A stretch of DNA of 11,575 nt from Candidatus Omnitrophota bacterium (GTDB lineage Bacteria; Omnitrophota; Gorgyraeia; Duberdicusellales; 4484-171): the NCBI GenBank assembly GCA_028717025.1, contig JAQUOR010000034.1, positions 1-11,575 on the forward strand, in the 5' to 3' direction. Numbering within the stretch: position 1 is the stretch's first letter; each line of letters starts with the position of its first letter. Made by a program: the position numbers and the translations under genes. The notes under the pieces are model-generated. The model searched no databases. It was not told the DNA's origin and saw only the letters and a program-made list of their open reading frames with translations. Below, piece by piece: positions 5,136-11,575 of this stretch.

Positions 5136-6373
5136 AAAATTTCTTTAAGATTATACGCTGGCTTTATCCAGGTTTAAGGATAAAGCGATGGATCGGCCTT
5201 CTCTCAATAGGTTTGATCCTGATTTTAATAGCTTCACCGCACCTTGCAGAAACGCGTTTCTTGATGCGCATAGCGTATGCGGTGTTGTTTGCGGTAGGTA
5301 TTGTTACACTCATCTCCGGAACCCTGTATCTTATCAAAAGTTTCTTCGACGCTATTTATCCTCACGAAGAAAAAGATTTAATCGATATTATTTATGAAAA
5401 ACGGCTTCTGGCGCGAGGGCCTAAGATTGTCGCTATTGGCGGCGGAACGGGGCTTTCTGCCATCTTGGAAGGATTAAAAGAATACACTTCGAATATTTCC
5501 GCTATCGTTGCCGTTGCCGATGAAGGAGGCTCTTCAGGGCGATTGCGCGAAGAATTTGGAATTCTGCCACCCGGGGATATACGTAACTGTCTTGTCTCTT
5601 TGGCAGAAGCGCATCAGCTGATGAGAGACTTATTCCAGTACCGCTTTACCGAGGGGCAGGGTATTAAGGGGCACAGTTTTGGCAATCTTTTTATTACTGC
5701 CATGACCCAGGTTACGGGTAGCTTTAAGGATGCGGTGGAGGAATCAAGCAAAGTCCTGGCGATTAGAGGAAAAGTAATTCCTTCAAGTCTTGATTGGATA
5801 CGTCTTAAAGCTGAATACAGTGATGGCACAACGCAGGAAGGAGAAGATAAAATTTCCGATGAAGTCAAACCGATACGTCGGGTTACGCTTATGCCTTCGG
5901 ATGTGCACCCTAATCCGGAAGCGATAGAGGCAATCAGGGAAGCCGACGTCATTATGCTTGGGCCGGGCAGCCTTTTTACCAGTATTATCCCCAATCTTTT
6001 AATAAAGCAGATAAGTGATGAGATAGCTAAAAGAGAGGTAATGAAGTTGTATATATGTAACGTCATGACGCAACGCGGTGAAACGGATGGTTTTACTGCG
6101 GCAGATCATTTGGAAATACTCATTAATCATAGCAGGGACAATATTGCGAATTGCTGTTTGGTGAATTCCGGTCGCCTGGAATATAGATTGTTACGTAAGT
6201 ATGCGCAGGATAAATCTTTTTCCGTCATTTTTGATAGAGAACGTCTGCAGAACATGAGAGTACGCGTTTTTGAGGCCGACGTGGTGAGTAAGGAAAATTA
6301 TTTGCATCACGATTCAGCAAAGACAGCCAAAGAAGTGATGAACATTTATAATAATTACTTCAAAAACAAATGA
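5132..6373 (+). CDS. yvcK: YvcK/CofD-like protein with N-terminal membrane anchor
   Basis: A 413-residue YvcK-family protein (gluconeogenesis factor). The first ~95 residues hold two hydrophobic segments, about 19-37 and 45-70, likely two membrane helices. The catalytic-fold part begins with KIVAIGGGTGLSAILEGL (98-115), then AVADEGGSSGRLREEFG (127-143), PPGDIRNCLVSLAEA (146-160), GHSFGNLF, and later NVMTQRGETDGFTAADH, all YvcK hallmarks. B. subtilis YvcK (about 317 residues) is cytoplasmic, needed on gluconeogenic carbon and for normal cell shape, and binds UDP-sugars; no enzymatic product is firmly established. The anchored version here would act at the inner membrane. It overlaps ptsN and the HPr gene by ATGA at each end, so the three are surely co-translated. 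The F420-pathway CofD reading is unlikely, since no F420 genes are near. Confidence 0.9.
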   Translation: MKNFFKIIRWLYPGLRIKRWIGLLSIGLILILIASPHLAETRFLMRIAYAVLFAVGIVTLISGTLYLIKSFFDAIYPHEEKDLIDIIYEKRLLARGPKIVAIGGGTGLSAILEGLKEYTSNISAIVAVADEGGSSGRLREEFGILPPGDIRNCLVSLAEAHQLMRDLFQYRFTEGQGIKGHSFGNLFITAMTQVTGSFKDAVEESSKVLAIRGKVIPSSLDWIRLKAEYSDGTTQEGEDKISDEVKPIRRVTLMPSDVHPNPEAIEAIREADVIMLGPGSLFTSIIPNLLIKQISDEIAKREVMKLYICNVMTQRGETDGFTAADHLEILINHSRDNIANCCLVNSGRLEYRLLRKYAQDKSFSVIFDRERLQNMRVRVFEADVVSKENYLHHDSAKTAKEVMNIYNNYFKNK

Positions 6374-6636
6374 ATAAAATCGAAGAAGAGATCATTATTG
6401 CAAATAATCACGGGTTACACGCGCGCCCGGCAGCAATGTTTGTGCAAATTGCCAATAAATTTGATTCCCGGGTGGTGATTGAAAAAGATGCGGAGATCGT
6501 TGACGGAAAGTCCATCATTGCGATTTTAAGTTTAGGCGTAAATACAGGAATGAAAATAAAGTTGGTTATCGAAGGCTCTGATGCGAGTGAAGCATTCAAC
6601 GAGCTTAAAACTTTTTTAGAAAATAACAATGATTAA
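6370..6636 (+). CDS. ptsH: Phosphocarrier protein HPr
   Basis: An 88-residue HPr, the small phosphocarrier between Enzyme I and EIIA domains. The active-site histidine is His17 in NNHGLHARPAAMF, and the regulatory serine is Ser48 in DGKSIIAILSLG, equal to His15 and Ser46 of the B. subtilis protein. Having both suggests PEP-dependent phosphorylation and, if the genome encodes an HPr kinase (none in this window), ATP-dependent control as well. The B. subtilis paralogue Crh, made from the yvcK operon, keeps the serine but lacks the histidine, so this is a true HPr in a Crh-like place. It overlaps yvcK by 4 bases and ptsI by 8. Confidence 0.96.
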   Translation: MNKIEEEIIIANNHGLHARPAAMFVQIANKFDSRVVIEKDAEIVDGKSIIAILSLGVNTGMKIKLVIEGSDASEAFNELKTFLENNND

Positions 6637-8386
6637 ATTAAAAGGTATTGCCGCTTCAGGAGGTGTTGCAATAGGGAAAGCCTATTGCATTGGTAGAGAA
6701 GAATTTTCCATCATCAAACGAAAAATCTCGCATGAGGAAATTTCCACGGAGATTTACCGTCTTGAAGAAGCGCTGATCGAAACGCGTCGGGAACTTACCA
6801 ATTTACAAAAAAGAATTTCTGAAGAACTTGGTTTTGCGCATGGAAAGATTTTTGAAGCACATCTCCTGGTCCTCGAAGACAGGGTGCTTATAGAAGATAT
6901 CATCCAGCAGATCAAAAATAAAAAAATAAATGTCGAGTATGCGTTTTCACAGAGTATAAAAAAATACACCGACACGCTTCTTAGGCTGGACGATGAATAC
7001 CTCCGGGAGCGGGTGGTAGATATCGAAGATATTTCTCGCAGGGTCTTACGAAAGCTTTTTAAGCAGGAAGCGATAAGCCTGCAGGATTTAAAGGAGAAAG
7101 TAATTATTGTCGCTCACGATCTTTCTCCCTCGCAGACGGCGAGTTTACCTAAAGATAAAGTTCTAGGAATTGTGACCGATGTCGGAGGGAGAACCTCACA
7201 TACCGCAATTATTGCCCGGAGCTTAGGCATCCCGGCAATCGTTGGTCTTGAGGTAGCGACTAAGCATATAAAGTCGCAGGATAAAATCATTGTTGATGGT
7301 TCAGAAGGTGTGGTATTGCTTGGGCACATAGATAAGGTGCTTAAAGAATATCAGGGCAAACTGAGCCGTTATACCAAGGAAGCAAAGATAATCCATGTTC
7401 CCAAGATATTAAAGACAGCTACGCTCGATAACAAAGAGGTGACGATATCGGCTAACATCGAACTTCCTGAAGAACTACCTTTGGTTGCGGAATTTGGCGC
7501 CGAGGGAGTAGGTCTCTATCGTACCGAATTTATCTTTTTAGGCAGGCGTGACTTGCCTAACGAAGAAGAACAGTATAAAGCATACGTAAACGTCGCCAAG
7601 AAAATAAAGCCTTATTCGGTGATAATCAGGACCATCGATATCGGGGGAGATAAATTTCTTTCGCAGCCCCAGGTCCCTAAAGAGATGAGTCCTTTTTTGG
7701 GATGGCGCGCAATCAGATTTTGTTTAGCCAGACCAGACATTTTTAAAGTGCAGCTGCGCGCGATATTACGCGCCTCCGGCGAAGGCAACGTAAAAGTCAT
7801 GTTTCCCATGATTTCCGGGATCGAGGAGTTACGCGAAGCAAAAAAGATTCTTGAGGATTGTAAAAAGGAATTAAAAAAAGAAGGCCAGGAGTTTGACGAA
7901 ACGATAGCCATCGGTACTATGATTGAAGTTCCTTCCGCAGCCCTGACCGCTGATGTACTGGCGCAGGAGAGTGATTTCTTTAGCATCGGGACCAATGATT
8001 TGATTCAATATTCTCTCGCGGTCGACAGGGCGAATGAAAAAGTCGCATATCTTTATGAACCGGCACATCCGGCGGTCTTACGGCTGGTTAAGAGCGTTAT
8101 CGAAGACGCGCATCAGCATCATATCTGGGTGGGTATGTGCGGCGAGATGTGCGGCGAAGCCCTTTTTGCTTCGTTATTGCTGGGGTTCGGGCTCGATGAA
8201 TTCAGCATGCCTCCCCCTCGGGTTTCTAAGATACGCGAGCTGATAAAAAGCCTTAAATTCGAAGAAGTAAAAGCAATCGCGGAGGCTGCGATAAAATTTT
8301 CTACCTCCAAAGAAGTAGAAAAATATCTGCAGGAAGAATTACGCAGAATTTTAAAAGACGATTTTGAACGTTTGGTGATGGTGTAA
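6629..8386 (+). CDS. ptsI: PEP-protein phosphotransferase (PTS Enzyme I)
   Basis: A full-length 585-residue Enzyme I (E. coli about 575). It autophosphorylates from phosphoenolpyruvate and passes the phosphate to HPr. The N-terminal part has the family start KGIAASGGVAIGKAY (4-18), the helical HPr-binding region, and the phosphohistidine His191 in GGRTSHTAIIARSLGIPA. The C-terminal PEP-binding barrel shows EGVGLYRTEF (292-301, Arg298), VIIRTIDIGGDK (331-342), KVMFPMIS (389-396), FFSIGTNDLIQYSLAVDR (450-467) and the catalytic Cys504 in GMCGEMCGE, where most relatives have MAGD. The region after the cysteine ends in a long helix. Lack of an N-terminal GAF domain argues against the NPr-partner form PtsP. 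Last gene of the operon; the start inside the HPr gene implies coupling. Confidence 0.97.
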   Translation: MIKLKGIAASGGVAIGKAYCIGREEFSIIKRKISHEEISTEIYRLEEALIETRRELTNLQKRISEELGFAHGKIFEAHLLVLEDRVLIEDIIQQIKNKKINVEYAFSQSIKKYTDTLLRLDDEYLRERVVDIEDISRRVLRKLFKQEAISLQDLKEKVIIVAHDLSPSQTASLPKDKVLGIVTDVGGRTSHTAIIARSLGIPAIVGLEVATKHIKSQDKIIVDGSEGVVLLGHIDKVLKEYQGKLSRYTKEAKIIHVPKILKTATLDNKEVTISANIELPEELPLVAEFGAEGVGLYRTEFIFLGRRDLPNEEEQYKAYVNVAKKIKPYSVIIRTIDIGGDKFLSQPQVPKEMSPFLGWRAIRFCLARPDIFKVQLRAILRASGEGNVKVMFPMISGIEELREAKKILEDCKKELKKEGQEFDETIAIGTMIEVPSAALTADVLAQESDFFSIGTNDLIQYSLAVDRANEKVAYLYEPAHPAVLRLVKSVIEDAHQHHIWVGMCGEMCGEALFASLLLGFGLDEFSMPPPRVSKIRELIKSLKFEEVKAIAEAAIKFSTSKEVEKYLQEELRRILKDDFERLVMV

Positions 8387-8564
8387 GGTGAATAAATGTT
8401 TAGACTGGGCAGTATTATATAGGTGTACACGGATCATTGCGCCTGCTTCGCCTGATGCGAGTCAAGGCGGGGATTCAGACGGATTAATGTATCCGTGACA
8501 TTTGCAAACATCCGTTTATATCCATTAATGTAAAAATTTCTCAAACTATTAAACAAATACGAAT
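8387..8564. other. Intergenic region with ATCCGT-type repeats
   Basis: No gene. ACGGAT/ATCCGT words recur: ACGGAT at 8426-8431 and 8479-8484, ATCCGT at 8491-8496 and 8510-8515, and ATTAATG at 8484-8490 and 8524-8530. ACGGAT-TAATGT-ATCCGT (8479-8496) forms a 6-bp hairpin. A GC-rich patch (8437-8472) has scattered GCCT/AGGC words. No clear terminator for ptsI or promoter for the next gene was found; the leader immediately before the next start is A-rich and lacks a good Shine-Dalgarno. Confidence 0.5.
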
Positions 8565-9290
8565 ATGAGAATATTGATACTCGCTGCAGGCTACGGTACG
8601 CGGCTTTATCCCTTAACATTAAATCTGCCCAAACCGCTTATCCCCATAAACGGAAAACCGGTGATAAATTTTCTGCTGGATAAAGTGCGTGTGTTCCCTT
8701 TTCCCGTTAAAGAGATAAAGGTTGTCTGTAATGATAAATTTTATAAAAATTTTTTACATTGGAAGAAACAATGCGATATAAAAGTAAAAATCGTCAATGA
8801 TGGTTCAACTACTCCCGAAAATCGGCTGGGTGCGATTAGGGATATTAAGTTTGCTATAGGCAAAACCCTTGACGATTGGCTTGTTCTGGGGGGAGATAAT
8901 CTTTTTGAGGACACACTTGTTGACTTTATGAGATTCGTCCATAAACGCAAGCCTTATCCCGTAATCGGGGTGCATACGCTTAAAGATAAAAAACTTGCTT
9001 CTCGTTTCGGCGTTGTCATTATGAATAAAAAAGGACGTATCGAGAAGTTACTGGAAAAACCGGCAGATCCGCCAACCAATATGGTTGCTTCCTGCATCTA
9101 TTATTTTCCGAAAGAATCGTTAACGCTTTTGGATGCGTTTTTAAATGCTGGCCATAATACCGATGCTTCGGGAAAATATATCGCCTGGCTTGCGCAGCAG
9201 GAAGATGTTTTTGGTTATATATTAAAGGGCGATTGGTTGGATGTGGGCCACTACGATGCGTTGCGCCTGGCAGAGAAGAGGTTCAAATGA
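8565..9290 (+). CDS. Sugar-phosphate nucleotidyltransferase
   Basis: A 241-residue NTP_transferase family protein (RmlA/GlmU/ManC superfamily). It should join a sugar 1-phosphate to an NTP, giving an NDP-sugar for cell-surface polymers. Signature AAGYGTRLYPLTLNLPKPL (7-25) binds the nucleotide and carries the catalytic Arg and Lys; metal-binding Asp111 is in VLGGDNLFED, and a second conserved Asp is in GDWLDVGHY (222-230). GRIEKLLEKP (157-166) and the following FP-containing strand are the usual central part. It has no C-terminal left-handed helix domain and is shorter than RmlA (about 290 residues), so the sugar and nucleotide cannot be assigned. Start by family alignment: the ATG gives the canonical MRILILAAG, though no strong Shine-Dalgarno precedes it. 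Neighbours do not reveal a pathway. Confidence 0.87.
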   Translation: MRILILAAGYGTRLYPLTLNLPKPLIPINGKPVINFLLDKVRVFPFPVKEIKVVCNDKFYKNFLHWKKQCDIKVKIVNDGSTTPENRLGAIRDIKFAIGKTLDDWLVLGGDNLFEDTLVDFMRFVHKRKPYPVIGVHTLKDKKLASRFGVVIMNKKGRIEKLLEKPADPPTNMVASCIYYFPKESLTLLDAFLNAGHNTDASGKYIAWLAQQEDVFGYILKGDWLDVGHYDALRLAEKRFK

Positions 9291-9339
9291 GGCAGCGATT
9301 TTCAAGCGCAAGAGCGTAGAAAATTGCGTAGCCGAATTT

Positions 9340-9452
9340 GACCCCCCACCACTTTCTGCATCTGGTGAGGGTATATGACGAACGCAGGCATAATAGAGAA
9401 TATACGTTTTAAAGGTATATAAAGTTTATTTTCAGAAAGTGGTGGAGGGGTT
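9340..9452. repeat. MITE-like inverted-repeat element
   Basis: Perfect 13-bp inverted repeats, CCACCACTTTCTG (9346-9358) and CAGAAAGTGGTGG (9433-9445). The match extends outward through ACCCC/GGGGT if one A (9446) is bulged, giving about 18 pairs. The arms enclose 74 AT-rich bases with no reading frame. No clear target-site duplication is seen. The size and arms fit a miniature non-autonomous element or a REP-associated palindrome. No transposase is in the window. Confidence 0.6.
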
Positions 9453-9458
9453 TAATCC

Positions 9459-9515
9459 GCAGACGGCCTTACGGCCTACAATTTACGTTTACTTCTCGTT
9501 TCGTAAACTGTCTGC
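9459..9515 (+). promoter_or_regulatory. Three-helix leader upstream of pheA
   Basis: GCAGAC (9459-9464) pairs with GTCTGC (9510-9515), enclosing two hairpins: GGCC/GGCC (9465-9468 with 9473-9476, loop TTAC) and GTTTAC/GTAAAC (9487-9492 with 9503-9508). It ends 6 bases before the pheA Shine-Dalgarno AAGGAG (9522-9527). The fold is visible; a regulatory role is inferred. It lacks the T-box signature and the Phe-codon leader peptide of classic pheA attenuators. Confidence 0.4.
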
Positions 9516-9531
9516 TCATTAAAGGAGACCT

Positions 9532-10590
9532 ATGGCATTAGAAAAAGTGAGAAAAAATATTGATATCATTGATGCAAAGATAGTCGAGCTTCTTAATAAA
9601 CGCGCGCAGGAAGTTTTAAAAGTCAATCTACTTAAAGAAAAGAACCAACTGGCAATTTATGCGCCCCAGCGGGAAGTCGAGATCCTAAGCCGCCTCAAGA
9701 AACTTCGAAAAGCACCGCTTTCTCCGGAAGACGTGGAAATCATTTTCCGGGAGATACTTTCTGTGTGCCGGTCGCTACGCACTGTTTTACGGATCGCTTA
9801 CTTAGGCCCGGAGGGTACCTTTACTCAGATAGCAGCGATAAAACAATTTGGTAAAAAAGCAGAGTATATCCCCGTAGAGAGTATCAGCGATGTGTTTGAA
9901 GAGATAGAAAGAGGAAGGGCTGAGTATGGTGTTGTGCCTATAGAAAATTCCATTGAAGGAGTGATAAACTATACGCTGGATATGTTTTTCGCTTCAAATT
10001 TAAAAATCTGCGCAGAAGTAACCCTTAATGTCTCGCATGTGCTTCTTGCGCGCTCACGCAGTCCGATAAAAAGAATATATTCTAAAGCCGAGGTGTTTCC
10101 TCAATGCAGGAAGTGGCTTTCAGCGAACTACCCGCAGGCAGAACTTATTTCTGTATCCTCGACAGCCAGAGCGGCGATGGAGGCTACAAAAGATCCCCAT
10201 GGCGCCTGCATCGGTAATCAGATCCTTGCAGCGTTGTATAATCTTAACGTGAAAGCATCTTTCATCGAAGATTCATCGCAAAACTGTACCAGGTTCTTGG
10301 TCATTGCAAAGAATGACAGTTTACCGTCAGGCAAAGATAAAACCTCGGTGTTGTTTTCCGTTAAAGATAAAGTGGGGGTTTTACACGACGTGCTTGCGTC
10401 GTTTAAGAAATATAAAATAAACTTAACAAAGATAGAATCGCGGCCCTCCAAGAAAAAACTATGGGAATATTATTTCTTTGTAGATTTTATGGGTCACCGT
10501 CAATCGTTACCGATAAAGAAAGCTCTCGCGGAACTCGAAAAAAACTGCGTTTTCATGAAAATCCTTGGTTCGTATCCGAAAGAGAACTAA
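9532..10590 (+). CDS. pheA: Bifunctional chorismate mutase / prephenate dehydratase (P-protein)
   Basis: A 352-residue P-protein converting chorismate to prephenate and on to phenylpyruvate, the precursor of phenylalanine. Three domains in order: an AroQ-type chorismate mutase (about 1-84; VRKNIDIIDAKIVELLNKR, and YAPQREVEIL at 43-52), prephenate dehydratase (about 86-262; IAYLGPEGTFTQIAA, YGVVPIENSIEGVINYTLD, and the catalytic TRF motif at 253-255 within SSQNCTRFLVIAK), and a C-terminal ACT domain (270-345; VGVLHDVLASF and the ESRP motif at 302-305) that in this family binds phenylalanine for feedback inhibition. Start: ATG with Shine-Dalgarno AAGGAG (9522-9527), 4 nt upstream. The aminotransferase gene begins 22 bases after the stop, as in an aromatic amino-acid operon. 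Confidence 0.97.
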   Translation: MALEKVRKNIDIIDAKIVELLNKRAQEVLKVNLLKEKNQLAIYAPQREVEILSRLKKLRKAPLSPEDVEIIFREILSVCRSLRTVLRIAYLGPEGTFTQIAAIKQFGKKAEYIPVESISDVFEEIERGRAEYGVVPIENSIEGVINYTLDMFFASNLKICAEVTLNVSHVLLARSRSPIKRIYSKAEVFPQCRKWLSANYPQAELISVSSTARAAMEATKDPHGACIGNQILAALYNLNVKASFIEDSSQNCTRFLVIAKNDSLPSGKDKTSVLFSVKDKVGVLHDVLASFKKYKINLTKIESRPSKKKLWEYYFFVDFMGHRQSLPIKKALAELEKNCVFMKILGSYPKEN

Positions 10591-10612
10591 TGCATAGTAA
10601 GGAAAAAAGAAC

Positions 10613-11575
10613 ATGAGTGTACAACTAAAAATAAGAAAAGAATTGGCAAAAATTAATCCGTATACGCCGGGTAAGCCCATCGAAGAAGTAAAGCGGTTAC
10701 TGGGTCTGGAAGAAGTATATAAGCTTGCTTCCAATGAGATCCCTTTCCCTCCGTTGTATATTAAAAAGAGCATCATGGAAGAATTGTATAATATTAACCG
10801 GTACCCGGAAGCAAGCTGTTTTTATCTTCGTCGCGAAATTGCCAAGCGTAACGATATTGATCAGGAACAGGTTGTTTTTGGCAATGGCTCTGATGAAATA
10901 ATTACACTTACTTTGCGTGCGTTTATTGACGCGGGAGACGAAGTAGTTATTGCCTACCCTACGTTTTTAATGTACGAGATCCAGGCGATAGCGTGCGGCG
11001 CGCAGGTAGTAAAAGTTCCTTTAAAAAATTATCGATATTCTCTTGTCGATGTTGCGGCCAGCATAACGGAAAAAACAAAAGTCATTTTCATTGCAAACCC
11101 GGATAACCCTACCGGCACCTACGTAACGCATGTACAACTTGAAGAATTCCTTTCCAAAATATCCCGGGATATAGTGGTATATCTGGATGAGGCGTATTTT
11201 GAATTTGCGCCTGGAGATTTTCCCCGGTCCTTGGAATTTCTTAAAAAAAGAGGCAACATTATTGTTGCGCGGACATTCTCAAAAGTATACGGCCTGGCGG
11301 GATTGCGTGTGGGATATTGTATGACCACTAAAGAAATTGCCGTAGCGTTTAACACTATCAGAGATCCTTTTAATATCAACCGCTTTGCGCAGGTTGCAGC
11401 GCTCGCTGGCTTAAAAAATAAAGCATTTTTAAAAAAAGTCACTTCTCTGGTTGCAAAAGAAAAAAAATATCTTTACACTGAATTCACAAAATTAGGCATT
11501 ACGTTCGTAGAGAGCGCAACTAATTTTATACTCGTCAATTTTAAAGCTGACGCTAGAGCGCTTTGTGAGTATCTT
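10613..11575 (+). CDS. hisC: Histidinol-phosphate / aromatic aminotransferase, 3' truncated
   Basis: The first 321 codons of a PLP-dependent fold type I aminotransferase of the HisC family; the frame is open to the last base. Features: YKLASNEIPFPP (36-47; most HisC have SNENP here), RYPEASCFYLRREIA (63-77), VVFGNGSDEI (87-96), NPDNPTGT (162-169), VYLDEAYFEF (189-198) and the PLP lysine Lys224 in TFSKVYGLAGLRVGY. Start ATG 10613 has TAAGGA (10598-10603) 9 nt upstream. HisC normally makes histidinol phosphate with glutamate as amino donor, but several family members also transaminate phenylpyruvate and hydroxyphenylpyruvate. Because it directly follows pheA and no his genes are near, a role in phenylalanine/tyrosine synthesis is likely here. 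About 30-45 residues remain beyond the window. The symbol denotes family. Confidence 0.94.
   Translation, partial: MSVQLKIRKELAKINPYTPGKPIEEVKRLLGLEEVYKLASNEIPFPPLYIKKSIMEELYNINRYPEASCFYLRREIAKRNDIDQEQVVFGNGSDEIITLTLRAFIDAGDEVVIAYPTFLMYEIQAIACGAQVVKVPLKNYRYSLVDVAASITEKTKVIFIANPDNPTGTYVTHVQLEEFLSKISRDIVVYLDEAYFEFAPGDFPRSLEFLKKRGNIIVARTFSKVYGLAGLRVGYCMTTKEIAVAFNTIRDPFNINRFAQVAALAGLKNKAFLKKVTSLVAKEKKYLYTEFTKLGITFVESATNFILVNFKADARALCEYL

Noticed and set aside
5614..6066. 150-codon open frame on the - strand
   Set aside because: Lies antisense to conserved yvcK codons; no recognisable domain.
9459..9531. T-box or classic pheA attenuator
   Set aside because: No T-box sequence, no terminator/antiterminator pair and no Phe-rich leader peptide.

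Overview
The window is a chromosomal segment with every recognisable gene on the + strand. It looks like an uncultured, probably Gram-negative bacterium. The gene mix (rpsB-tsf-pyrH-frr, a short EF-Ts, a P-protein followed by a HisC-family aminotransferase, and a YvcK/HPr/EI cluster without sugar permeases) and the palindrome-rich intergenic DNA remind me of Candidatus Omnitrophota or a neighbouring candidate phylum. That placement is inference; no 16S or other decisive marker is present. tRNA genes do not encode CCA, so a CCA-adding enzyme is needed.

Layout. 1-501: 3' end of an MsbA-like ABC exporter. 502-847: 346-base gap with a good extended -10 promoter and a structured leader before rpsB. 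848-3652: translation/nucleotide operon rpsB-tsf-pyrH-frr (S2, EF-Ts, UMP kinase, ribosome recycling factor); a 104-nt hairpin-rich spacer precedes frr. 3653-4658: non-coding tRNA island with tRNA-Lys(UUU), tRNA-Leu(UAG) and tRNA-Gly(GCC) among many palindromic repeats, a probable tRNA-Leu 5' remnant, and a 31-bp duplication covering the tRNA-Gly 3' end. 4659-8386: tight operon, joined by overlaps, of an EIIA-Ntr-like protein, a membrane-anchored YvcK, HPr and PTS Enzyme I. 8565-9290: a stand-alone sugar-phosphate nucleotidyltransferase. 9291-9531: a MITE-like inverted-repeat element and a three-helix leader. 9532-11575: bifunctional chorismate mutase-prephenate dehydratase (pheA) followed by a HisC-family aminotransferase that runs off the window.

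How the genes work together. The first cluster supplies ribosome parts and recycling plus UMP kinase. The second has the phosphate chain PEP -> Enzyme I -> HPr -> EIIA-like domain but no EIIB/EIIC, so it is most easily read as a regulatory PTS tied to YvcK, a control protein of central carbon and cell-envelope metabolism. The third begins an aromatic amino-acid operon: PheA makes phenylpyruvate and the adjacent aminotransferase could convert it to phenylalanine (or act in histidine synthesis).

The most notable non-genic signals are the tRNA-Gly 3'-end duplication, the structured leaders of rpsB, frr, ptsN and pheA, and the recurring palindromic repeats. I see no CRISPR array, phage gene, transposase or rRNA. 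I did not find a convincing entirely new system; the YvcK-regulatory PTS cluster is the closest to one.
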